From Spirochaetia bacterium (GTDB lineage Bacteria; Spirochaetota; Spirochaetia; Treponematales; Breznakiellaceae), in NCBI GenBank assembly GCA_025997655.1, contig BNUW01000021.1, forward strand, positions 1 through 23,198: DNA of 23,198 nucleotides, given 5' to 3'. This document shows, in pieces, positions 14,035 through 20,435 of this stretch. The position numbers and the translations under genes were made by a program. The notes under the pieces were generated by a model that was given only the letters and a program-made list of their open reading frames with translations, was not told the origin of the DNA and did not search any database. Every line of letters starts with the position of its first letter. Within the stretch, counting starts at the first letter, position 1.

Positions 14035-14409
14035 ATGAAAAAATCTACATTTTGGGTCATGTGTTCTTTATTGATTGTCCTTTCGGCTGGTTCCGTATAT
14101 GGACAAGGGTTTACCGGGCCGGGCGCCGGAACAGCCAATGGTCAGGTTCAAACCGTTACGGTCATTCAGGCAAGAGGGCTTCCGGATCATTCCCTGGTAA
14201 TATTGACCGGTTCTATCGTACAATCACTTGGACGTGAAAAATATACATTCCGTGATTCTACCGGTGATATTACCGTTGATATTGATCGGGACCTTTGGAC
14301 ATTACTCGGTATTTCTGTCGGCACAAATGACCGGATAGAAATAGGAGGCAAAATTGATGTTGAAAAACGAGTGGTTGAGGTTGATGTAAAGTACATCAAG
14401 AAATTGTAA
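14035..14409 (+). CDS. YgiW/YdeI-type OB-fold (BOF) periplasmic protein
   Basis: A 124-residue exported protein. Residues 1-23 are a signal peptide (KKSTFWVMCSLLIVLSAGS, cleavage likely after VYG). The mature part matches the bacterial OB-fold family: FTGPGAG near the N-terminus, then VTVIQARGLPDHSLVILTGS, IVQSLGREKYTFRDSTGDIT, VDIDRDLW, DRIEIGGKIDVEKRVVEVDV and a terminal YIKKL. Members in enterobacteria (YgiW, YdeI) are linked to peroxide, metal and antimicrobial stress tolerance; the molecular role is not settled. The start has AGGAGG 6 nt upstream. It could be a target of the upstream ECF sigma factor, but that is inference. Confidence 0.88.
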   Translation: MKKSTFWVMCSLLIVLSAGSVYGQGFTGPGAGTANGQVQTVTVIQARGLPDHSLVILTGSIVQSLGREKYTFRDSTGDITVDIDRDLWTLLGISVGTNDRIEIGGKIDVEKRVVEVDVKYIKKL

Positions 14410-14437
14410 TTCAGTTTTTTGGGGTAAATTTTGCCCC

Positions 14438-15898
14438 CTACCATGTCTCCCGCCGCACCACATCATCCCGCAGCAACACGGTATCGAACACCGACACGAA
14501 GCGCCGTATATCTACGGGGTTTTTCTGGTAATTGGCGTTGGAACCGATGGCGGAAAACCATTGTTCAAACGATAATTCCCGGCTAAGCCTGCCGTATCCC
14601 ACGGCGGTCTTTTCGCAGCCCAGGTCACGGGCCGCACCCAGCCAGTCGTTGAGGTCGTCCTGGAAATCGCTGATGATAAAGAAACTGGACCGTTCATTGA
14701 GGTACCGCTTGCAGTATTCAATCCCCGCGCCCAGCACGGTACTGCCCCCGGAACTAACAGCCCCGATGTCCGCCAGGATGGTGTCGGAGCAGAGGCGGTC
14801 GGACCAGCAGACCAGCCGGCTCAGGCGTTTATTAAAGGCCCCCTCGGCCCGCATGATAGTTTGTATGACCCGCTTTACAAAGCCCTGGGGAACGCTGCCG
14901 GATACGTCCAGCAGGATACACAGGTTGTTCAGGTTATAGTTTTCAATGCGGTAGCGGCGGGGAATGAGGACATCACCAAACCGGTTGCGGTTAATATTGT
15001 AGAGAATATCCGTGTGGAGCCGGTTCCGCTTGAGGAGAAGGCTCCGTTCCCGCAGTATCCGTACCAGGTCCTTCACATCGTTTAGTTCAGTAACGGTGTT
15101 GACCGTTGCGGTATCGGCATAATTATCGGTCCTGCCATGCCGGATAATTTCCGGTTCGTAGGCGGCGTTGCTTTCCGCGTCCGCGGCTGTCTTCCGGGTT
15201 TCCTGGATGTCCTGTATACGCCGCTCGGCGGCTTGCATAGCGTTATAGGTACTGACATCGCTGGACTTAATTTTCTTACCCGGCCCGTCCCCGATATGGT
15301 CCAGGAAGGAGTTCAGTTCGGTGCAGAGGAAACTCATATAGCTCATCCAGTCCAGACCCTCGGGCCAACCTTCACGGGGAAAGATAAATCCCGCAAGCGG
15401 GCCGCCCTCCATGCCGCCGCCGGGGGAGGGCGCCTGTGTTTTGCGGTTCTCTGAGAACAGAATTTTTCTGTCCTCTTTGAAAAGTTTGGTGTTGATCTCC
15501 ATGGCCTGGGCTATGTCGGAAAAACGGTTGTAGATGTAGGTAGTATACGTACCCAGCTTGGAAGTTAAATTCCGTTCCGGAGGGAGACGATCCATGAATT
15601 TATGGCGGTTGCGCCCGAAAAATTCCTCGAACTGCTGGCGGTGCGCATGGGGCCGGTTAAAGTGGTTGTAGAGGATGTGCCCCTTCTCATGAAGGTCCCG
15701 GGCCATAAAGGCCGCCCGGTCAAGGGTACGGTCAATGTAGATACAGTATTCCCCCCGCATGGCCCGGTAGGAAAAACTTATGGGGGCGCCCGGTATCCCC
15801 GGCGCGTCAATATAACTAATGCGGATATTGAGCCGTTCCAGCAGCTTATTTGTTTCCCGGTATTGGGCCGGCTCCCAAGCGGCGAATCGGGAATCCAT
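14438..15898 (-). CDS. VWA protein with metallopeptidase-like N-terminus (DUF2201/ViaA-like)
   Basis: A 486-residue protein with no signal peptide. The N-terminal part carries HEKGH at residues 70-74 with His79 nearby, an HExxH zinc-type motif, and DIAQAMEINTKLF around residues 128-140, as in putative metallopeptidase (DUF2201_N-type) domains. The C-terminal part is a von Willebrand A domain with the MIDAS motif DVSGS at 331-335, the later Thr in SSGGSTVLGAGIEY, and FFIISDFQDDL. It begins one base after the MoxR stop, so the two are translationally linked. MoxR-VWA pairs such as RavA-ViaA act as ATPase and adaptor on metal- or membrane-linked targets. Peptidase activity is not certain. Confidence 0.82.
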   Translation of the reverse strand: MDSRFAAWEPAQYRETNKLLERLNIRISYIDAPGIPGAPISFSYRAMRGEYCIYIDRTLDRAAFMARDLHEKGHILYNHFNRPHAHRQQFEEFFGRNRHKFMDRLPPERNLTSKLGTYTTYIYNRFSDIAQAMEINTKLFKEDRKILFSENRKTQAPSPGGGMEGGPLAGFIFPREGWPEGLDWMSYMSFLCTELNSFLDHIGDGPGKKIKSSDVSTYNAMQAAERRIQDIQETRKTAADAESNAAYEPEIIRHGRTDNYADTATVNTVTELNDVKDLVRILRERSLLLKRNRLHTDILYNINRNRFGDVLIPRRYRIENYNLNNLCILLDVSGSVPQGFVKRVIQTIMRAEGAFNKRLSRLVCWSDRLCSDTILADIGAVSSGGSTVLGAGIEYCKRYLNERSSFFIISDFQDDLNDWLGAARDLGCEKTAVGYGRLSRELSFEQWFSAIGSNANYQKNPVDIRRFVSVFDTVLLRDDVVRRETW

Positions 15899-17293
15899 TT
15901 AAAAGGCACTTTTCATCATGAGCTGCGTTGCCTCATCCCGGAGTGCGGAATAGGCGTCACGGATACTGCGGAGCAGCTTCAACGGCCCATTTTCGTCGGC
16001 CTTTTCCTCCTCCAGTATGCCGATAAGGTAGTCCAGGCGCTGCATCTCGTTAGAAAAGGTATACAGATCCGCCTTGTTATGGGTAATGCGCTGGCGGAGA
16101 CGCTCGGTGTCTTCGGCATTCACGCCGTAGGATGCGCCGATGTGGGCAGCCAGGGCGTCAAGGTTCGGGTCATTGATGTCCCGGAGTACCGAAGATTCGT
16201 GGAAAAGGACCCATTCATTGACGGCGTCCGCGGCGCTCTTGCCACGGAAGTCCAGGGACGCGCTAAGCGCTTCACCGGAGACAGGGCCCGTGTCCGCCTC
16301 ATTCCGGGAAGACAGGATATCGTAGAGCCGCCGGTACAGGGTTTCTGCGCTTTTCATATAGGCCTTGCGCTGCTTTTCAGTAAAGGTGTTGGTGCCCAGG
16401 CCGATGAGGCCGAAGACCATGTTGAGGATGGACGCGCCGTGTTCTGTTGTGGTTAGGCCCTTGCGGAGGAAGGACAGGGTGATCTGGTAGAGATACCAGA
16501 GGGTGCGGCCGGAGATGAAGTTATACACATACCGGGAGTCGTCGTCATACATGGTGTTGTAGACCTGGTTGTTGATGTCCATGGTGTAGACAAGGTCCTT
16601 GTCAATGTCCCGGTTGTCCTCCTCGAAGGAACGGAACAGGGTGCGGAACATCATCTTCAAGCCATCCCGCAGGTAGTTTTTCTGCCAGGGGGTGATTTCC
16701 TTTTCCGTAAAAACCACCAAATCCTTCGATAAATCAGCCTCGTCCTGAAGGAATTCGTCAAGAAAACTATCGTTGCTTTCGTAGGATAGGTTGATGATGC
16801 AGAAACGGTTGAGGATGGGGGCCATGATATTGAACTGGAAGGGGATGTTCTGTTTGTAGTTCGCCGCGGCAATCACCAGTGTCGATTCGGGCAGGGTCCG
16901 GCCGTTTCCAATTTTCCGCTCAAAGACTAACTGCAGCAAAGCGCCCTGGACATTTTCCTGGGCGGTGCTCAACTCATCCAGAAACAGCACGGAAGGCACT
17001 TTTCGGGTTTCCTGGTCCAGGATGTTCCGGTACCAGTGGGGGGCCAGCAGTTCCAGGTAATGCTCCCCGGTTTCGCGGTCCTCCGCCCGGACCTGGAAGC
17101 CCAGGATCTCCTCCTGGGAAAACCGGGAACCGATCAATGTTTCTATATGGTAACCATTGCGCCTGGCCCAATTATACACCACCGTTGACTTGGCAAGCCC
17201 CGGATTCGCCATCAAAAGAGCGGGAACCTTGCTGTCCCTGGTTATCTCTATCGCTATTTCGATCCGGTCCCGGATTTTGTTTATGCCAGCCAT
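15899..17293 (-). CDS. MoxR-type AAA+ ATPase
   Basis: A 464-residue AAA+ ATPase. Walker A is ANPGLAKST (residues 29-37), the MoxR form of the P-loop with Ala in place of the usual first Gly. Walker B is VLFLDEL (102-108), followed by the MoxR-typical STAQENVQGALLQLVFERK. Sensor 1 is LVIAAANYKQ (139-148) and a likely Arg finger is in APILNRFCIINL. The C-terminal ~200 residues are helical and less familiar. It starts 2 nt after the stop of a 30-residue membrane peptide and abuts the VWA gene downstream, so all four genes form one operon. It probably remodels a target chosen by the VWA partner. Confidence 0.9.
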   Translation of the reverse strand: MAGINKIRDRIEIAIEITRDSKVPALLMANPGLAKSTVVYNWARRNGYHIETLIGSRFSQEEILGFQVRAEDRETGEHYLELLAPHWYRNILDQETRKVPSVLFLDELSTAQENVQGALLQLVFERKIGNGRTLPESTLVIAAANYKQNIPFQFNIMAPILNRFCIINLSYESNDSFLDEFLQDEADLSKDLVVFTEKEITPWQKNYLRDGLKMMFRTLFRSFEEDNRDIDKDLVYTMDINNQVYNTMYDDDSRYVYNFISGRTLWYLYQITLSFLRKGLTTTEHGASILNMVFGLIGLGTNTFTEKQRKAYMKSAETLYRRLYDILSSRNEADTGPVSGEALSASLDFRGKSAADAVNEWVLFHESSVLRDINDPNLDALAAHIGASYGVNAEDTERLRQRITHNKADLYTFSNEMQRLDYLIGILEEEKADENGPLKLLRSIRDAYSALRDEATQLMMKSAF

Positions 17294-17295
17294 AA

Positions 17296-17388
17296 TTAAG
17301 CGTCCCTGTTCTTAATCTCCTGGATTTTTAGAACAAGACTTATTGAACTTGCAATAACGACAACTATACCGGTAATTATCAACGCCAT
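17296..17388 (-). CDS. 30-residue single-pass membrane peptide in the MoxR operon
   Basis: The minus strand encodes MALIITGIVVVIASSISLVL then KIQEIKNRDA: one hydrophobic helix (residues 2-20) and a short charged tail, probably cytoplasmic. The ATG has GGAG at the right distance (AAAGGAGATAAATATG), the best ribosome binding site of this operon. It begins 2 nt after the stop of the 39-residue peptide and ends 2 nt before MoxR. The tight packing and good start signal argue that it is real. Function unknown; it may tether the ATPase complex to the membrane. Confidence 0.65.
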   Translation of the reverse strand: MALIITGIVVVIASSISLVLKIQEIKNRDA

Positions 17389-17390
17389 AT

Positions 17391-17510
17391 TTATCTCCTT
17401 TCTATTAACCAGACTATTCCCTGGACAATTGTAAAAATCCCGGCAATCAGTGATATCACCATCATTAAACAACCTACATACTCTTTTCCACGAGGCCTGG
17501 GCTTATTCAT
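17391..17510 (-). CDS. 39-residue single-pass membrane peptide, first gene of the MoxR operon
   Basis: The minus strand encodes a basic N-terminus (MNKPRPRGKEY), one hydrophobic segment (about residues 12-35, containing MMVISLIAGIFTIVQGIVWL) and a terminal ERR. This looks like a small inner-membrane protein. The ATG at 17510 has no Shine-Dalgarno, but a GATACT hexamer ends 6 nt upstream, so the mRNA may be leaderless. Met16/Met17 are alternative internal starts but would cut into the hydrophobic segment. Its stop overlaps the ribosome binding site of the next peptide. Function unknown. Confidence 0.6.
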   Translation of the reverse strand: MNKPRPRGKEYVGCLMMVISLIAGIFTIVQGIVWLIERR

Positions 17511-17516
17511 AACTAT

Positions 17517-17545
17517 AGTATCGGCATTTCTATGCTTGCAGTCAA
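17517..17545 (-). promoter_or_regulatory. Promoter of the micropeptide-MoxR-VWA operon
   Basis: TTGACT (17540-17545), a 17-nt spacer and GATACT (17517-17522) on the minus strand, six nucleotides before the ATG of the 39-residue peptide. Confidence 0.55.
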
Positions 17546-17592
17546 GCCAGGGAATATATACCGTAAGATTACCGTATGTTTAAGGTGTGCGC

Positions 17593-17608
17593 CGTGAGAA
17601 TTCTCACG
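17593..17608. promoter_or_regulatory. Perfect 16-bp palindrome, possible operator
   Basis: CGTGAGAATTCTCACG is perfectly self-complementary and lies 47 bp upstream of the -35 of the MoxR operon promoter. Its length and symmetry suit a dimeric regulator. It has no loop, so an RNA role is less likely. Confidence 0.45.
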
Positions 17609-17657
17609 AACAATCATGAAATTTCAAGGAAACCGGGTAATTTTTCAGGTTCCGGGT

Positions 17658-17749
17658 GACACACCGGTAGTTATCGGTACGACACACCGGTAGCTATCGG
17701 TACGACACACCGGTAGCTATCGGTACGATACACCGATTCCAACCGGTGT
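17658..17749. repeat. 23-bp tandem repeat array, three good copies and one degenerate
   Basis: Units at 17658-17680, 17681-17703 and 17704-17726 differ at one position (TTATCGG versus CTATCGG); a fourth (17727-17749) is degenerate. Each holds the near-palindrome ACCGGTAGCTATCGGT, which would form a stem in RNA with G-U pairs. There are no spacers, so this is not a CRISPR array. It lies upstream of the MoxR operon promoter and beyond the end of the DUF4469 fragment. Confidence 0.8.
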
Positions 17750-17768
17750 GCCGCACGCATTGGAAGGG

Positions 17769-18089
17769 CTATGGGACCTTGGAGGGATCTTTCCCCGTGT
17801 ATTGGGTGATAACATGGAGGGTGTAGTCCCCGGGGGGCAGGTCCGGGGCGATAAAGGTGAGCTTCTTTGGGTTGTTCACCGAGATGGCGGAGTCGGGCAC
17901 CCGGATAGGGGCGATGTTGCCGTCTGAGAAGTAAATGCCGTTTAGGGGGGACGGACCCTCCACCTTAAGCCGGGAGCCGACGACGCTGATGTTGGCATTT
18001 GGATGGATGGCGGCGTTTGCAATACCGGTGGACAGGTCGATAACCGGGCGGCAATTGAATAGTCCGCTTTCGTGCGTATTATCCGGCAA
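17769..18089 (-). pseudogene. DUF4469-domain fragment
   Basis: About 106 codons match the Ig-like DUF4469 domain usually found at the C-terminus of HU-related DNA-binding proteins: VIDLSTGIANAAIHPNANIS, VVGSRLKVEG, GIYFSDGN and LTFIAPDLPPGDYTLHVITQ. The DNA-binding N-terminal half is missing, and the domain ends early (TGKDPSKVP then stop) where relatives continue through an LLKEPR-like strand. The only possible start is a TTG inside the end of the Uma2 gene, 11 nt before that gene's stop. It is therefore best read as a truncated remnant, although translation by coupling to the Uma2 gene cannot be excluded. Confidence 0.6.
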
Positions 18090-18654
18090 AAACCGGTTCC
18101 AGAGCTATTTCAAGACCCGGTAAGGTCTCAACAAGGGCGGTTTCTGTGGCGCCGTAAGAACGGAAAAAGAAAAAGTCGCCTTCAAAACCATAGCAATGGA
18201 GGGTTTTATGCTCAGGATCAATAACCCAGTATTCCTTCACCCCCGCCTGCCGGTACAGGTCAAATTTGAGTTCCATTTCAACCGCCTTATTGGAAGGCGA
18301 CAGGATTTCCGCCACAAACTCAGGCGCGCCCCGGCAGCCCTCCGGCCCCCGCTTCTTTTTATCACAAACCACGACAATGTCGGGCTGGAGAACCGTATCG
18401 TCACTTTCATCCTCTTCATAAAAGAGCCGCACGTCATAGGGGGCGGGAATTACTTTGCAGGGCTTGCCGATCAGATAATTCGCAATCTGCCTGGCCAGTT
18501 CCACAAGAATTAACTGATGATACTCGTTCGGGGCCGCCATAGCCATGGCTTTACCCCGGAAAAGCTCATACCGTTCGCCCGGGGCCAGTTCCCAGTCCTT
18601 GTAAGCGGCGTAGGTCCAGCGTTCGTCTTCCTTCAACAATGCGTTTCCGTTCAT
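18079..18654 (-). CDS. Uma2 family (DUF820) PD-(D/E)XK nuclease-fold protein
   Basis: A 191-residue protein of the Uma2 family, a restriction-endonuclease-like fold common in bacteria with many paralogues and no settled function. Visible features are ERYELFRGKAMAMAAPNEYH near the N-terminus, VRLFYEEDESDDTVLQPDIV, whose QPDIVVV is the usual core Asp strand, then GAPEFVAEILSPSN (the E-x-L/I-S-P-S family motif), KFDLYRQAGVKEYWVIDPEH and a terminal strand. The frame is open to 18690, but the ATG at 18654 fits the family start and lies 6 nt after a TATACT hexamer. It overlaps the DUF4469 fragment at its 3' end. Confidence 0.88.
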   Translation of the reverse strand: MNGNALLKEDERWTYAAYKDWELAPGERYELFRGKAMAMAAPNEYHQLILVELARQIANYLIGKPCKVIPAPYDVRLFYEEDESDDTVLQPDIVVVCDKKKRGPEGCRGAPEFVAEILSPSNKAVEMELKFDLYRQAGVKEYWVIDPEHKTLHCYGFEGDFFFFRSYGATETALVETLPGLEIALEPVFAG

Positions 18655-18660
18655 CCGCTC

Positions 18661-18690
18661 AGTATACCATAGGCGGTTGAATTGACACAA
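18661..18690 (-). promoter_or_regulatory. Putative promoter of the Uma2 gene
   Basis: TTGTGT (18685-18690), an 18-nt spacer and TATACT (18661-18666) on the minus strand. Six nucleotides (GAGCGG) separate the -10 from the ATG at 18654. Confidence 0.4.
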
Positions 18691-18754
18691 TATTCAAATT
18701 TGGAATTACTATAATTCGGCGGGTTTCCGGGTATCTTTTTATGGGGGTCTTGCT

Positions 18755-19102
18755 CTAATTTTTAGGTATGCCTTCAACCTGGGAATGATAATAATTGTAG
18801 ATGGTTTTGAGGGATTCAGAGACGGCTAAAACGACCTCCTCATTGTATTTTGAAAAGAGCCTGGAAACCGTAGGCGGTACGGCATCGGCAGGCTTAAACA
18901 GTTCGTAGGGTTCGATGTTGAGGACGGATGCAAATTTTACCATAGTGGCCGGTGAAATCCATTTTTTGCCATTCTCAATATCACTGAGAAAGTTAATGGA
19001 AATATCAATTTTTTCGGCAAGCTCGGCTTGCGTCCATTGCCGGTAGTCCCGATACCGCTTGATATTTGTTTGGACTATTGCCCGAAGTTCGTTTTCAGTC
19101 AT
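18755..19102 (-). CDS. XRE-family helix-turn-helix transcriptional regulator
   Basis: A 115-residue DNA-binding protein. Residues 10-70 form a Cro/C1-type helix-turn-helix: NIKRYRDYRQWTQAELAEKI, then DISINFLSDIENGKKWISPA and TMVKFASVLNIEPYELFKP. The remaining ~45 residues (LFSKYNEEVVLAVSESLKTI and following) form a short helical tail, perhaps for dimerisation. The ATG has GAGG 8 nt upstream, and a TTGTCA/TAGGAT pair about 25-55 nt further up could be its promoter. It is separate from the Uma2 gene by about 65 nt. Its targets are unknown. Confidence 0.88.
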   Translation of the reverse strand: MTENELRAIVQTNIKRYRDYRQWTQAELAEKIDISINFLSDIENGKKWISPATMVKFASVLNIEPYELFKPADAVPPTVSRLFSKYNEEVVLAVSESLKTIYNYYHSQVEGIPKN

Positions 19103-19297
19103 TCATCATCCTCATAGGGAATAAATCATCCTATTATTAGCTTGATCCGCTTGACAAACACCAACTGGCATGATAGATTTTTCGCCAGTTGTGTAATATT
19201 CAAAACGTAAAGCATGGCGGGAGGGAGTATAGGAGTTTGTTATAAGGAATTTGCGGCTTTTACGCCGTTTGAGGCGGCTTATTAATAGGAGGTTTTT

Positions 19298-19768
19298 ATG
19301 AAAAAGGGGCTTGTTTTGACGGCAGTGCTCGGCAAAGTTGCTTTAGCAACCGCGCTGGTATTGGGAATGGCGCTTGTTGGGTGCGACAACGGTTCAACCA
19401 GTAGCGGCAGCGGTAGCAACGGCGGCGGAGGTGGCGGTGGAAATCCTTTCATAGGAACATGGTATGGAACAGCTCCCGGTCCTTGTTATATAACTTTAAC
19501 GATAGCAGGATCAACGTGGACTCAAACACAAACGGGAGCTGTTACTGGCTCAAGCAGTGGTACATATACTTACAGTTACACTAATGCCAGCTTTACCGTA
19601 GGGACAGTTAGCGGTCTAGGGGGATATGTTACTGTGGGAAGTACATGGTCTGCAAGTATTAGTGGTAGCGCACTAAATGCTGGTGTTGTCATATATACAA
19701 GAACCGGCAGCGGCGGCGCTCCGGACCCAAGTCCGGACCCATCCCCGAGCGATAAGCGAGCGGGATAA
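19298..19768 (+). CDS. Putative lipoprotein, Treponema-type
   Basis: A 156-residue secreted lipoprotein. Residues 1-28 are the signal, with a long hydrophobic stretch and the lipobox ALVGC (Cys29). A Ser/Gly-rich spacer follows (STSSGSGSNGGGGGGG). The body resembles repetitive beta-strand lipoproteins of termite-gut and oral treponemes: NPFIGTWYGTAPGP, LTIAGSTWTQTQTG, SGTYTYSYTNASFTV and a Thr/Ser/Gly-rich end. It closes with a Pro/Asp/Ser repeat (PDPSPDPSPSDKR). The start has AGGAGG 6 nt upstream. Function is unknown; surface exposure is plausible. Confidence 0.8.
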   Translation: MKKGLVLTAVLGKVALATALVLGMALVGCDNGSTSSGSGSNGGGGGGGNPFIGTWYGTAPGPCYITLTIAGSTWTQTQTGAVTGSSSGTYTYSYTNASFTVGTVSGLGGYVTVGSTWSASISGSALNAGVVIYTRTGSGGAPDPSPDPSPSDKRAG

Positions 19769-20152
19769 CCTCAGCCGGGGTCGGAGAGCGGGGCAAATGT
19801 ACGGAAGGTCATACGGGAACGTGTGAGGACTCATCAACTCTGGACGTAAAATGCCGCAATGGGATAAAAGCGGGTAACGGAAGTTTCACCTTTCTGGGCT
19901 TCATCGGACCTTTGGTCCGCCATTACTGGGTGAAGTCACGGAAAGGGATGTGGATAATCGGACGGAAAACGGACAGCAAACGGTTAAGCCGGGGTCTAAA
20001 AGCGATAGGACAATGGTGCACAGCGCTTTGAAATCCATGCCCAATGAAAAAAATTTAAAAAACCACTTTTCCACCCATGGACTTTTGTTTAGAAATTTCA
20101 TTCTTTTGTCCGTGTTGTCCGTGGTTAAATTTCTTCTGCCCATGCCGCGTAA
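19769..20152. other. Non-coding stretch with a nested hairpin and a dispersed repeat
   Basis: No convincing gene. The stretch contains a nested hairpin, TTCACC (19885-19890) with GGTGAA (19929-19934) around a perfect CGGACC-TTT-GGTCCG (19905-19919), and then repeat copy C. The nested hairpin shares CATCGGACC and GGTCCGC with the orphan terminator at 2236-2306 but lacks a T-tract. Short open frames here read through the repeat and are not credible genes. Confidence 0.5.
20075..20133. repeat. Dispersed palindromic repeat, copy C
   Basis: CCATGGAC (20075-20082) faces GTCCGTG (20108-20114) and a second GTCCGTGG (20117-20124), then GTTAAATTTC. The reverse complement of 20075-20114 matches copy A (10076-10116) with a few changes, and GTGGTTAAATTTCTTCTG (20121-20138) is identical to 13938-13955 in copy B. 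It lies just upstream of the infA promoter. Confidence 0.65.
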
Positions 20153-20181
20153 TTGACGTTCTCGCCCGTCCGCTATACCAT
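20153..20181 (+). promoter_or_regulatory. Putative infA promoter
   Basis: TTGACG (20153-20158), a 17-nt spacer and TACCAT (20176-20181), about 30 nt before the infA start. The -35 is good and the -10 is fair. Confidence 0.4.
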
Positions 20182-20210
20182 ATTAGGGAGAAACTACTAT
20201 AGGAGTTTAT

Positions 20211-20435
20211 GTGGCGAAAGAAGAAGCGATTGAGGTCGAAGGGGTAGTCCGGGAAGCCCTTCCCAATACCATGTTCAGGGTAGAGCTGGATAATCAGAAC
20301 GGACACCTTATACTGGCCCATCTTTCCGGAAAGATGCGCAAACATTACATCCGTATCGTCCCCGGCGATCGGGTACGGATTGCCCTATCCCCCTACGATT
20401 TAAGCCGCGGCCGTATCATCTACCGCGAACGTTAA
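20211..20435 (+). CDS. infA: Translation initiation factor IF-1
   Basis: A 74-residue single OB-fold protein matching IF-1, which binds the ribosomal A site during initiation with IF-2 and IF-3. Family features are [60 protein letters not shown] and [12 protein letters not shown], with a normal length. It starts with GTG, preceded by AGGAG at 6 nt. It is not in a ribosomal protein cluster here. Its TAA stop overlaps the stop of the convergent Smr gene, so the two mRNAs overlap at their 3' ends unless terminated within the genes. Confidence 0.95.
   Translation: MAKEEAIEVEGVVREALPNTMFRVELDNQNGHLILAHLSGKMRKHYIRIVPGDRVRIALSPYDLSRGRIIYRER

Noticed and set aside
14421..14438. Rho-independent terminator for the YgiW-like or VWA gene
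   Set aside because: The T-run lies before the stem on the plus strand and an A-run follows it on the minus strand, so neither direction gives stem followed by U-tract.
15602..16456. A 284-codon plus-strand frame across the MoxR-VWA junction
   Set aside because: It is antisense to two genes with clear Walker and MIDAS motifs, and its product shows no family features.
17658..17749. CRISPR array
   Set aside because: The 23-bp units are directly adjacent with no spacers, and no cas gene is nearby.
19901..20345. Minus-strand frames of 80 and 96 codons over repeat copy C and infA
   Set aside because: Products are translations of the palindromic repeat (NLTTDNTDK type) and of the antisense of infA; a similar frame occurs over copy B.
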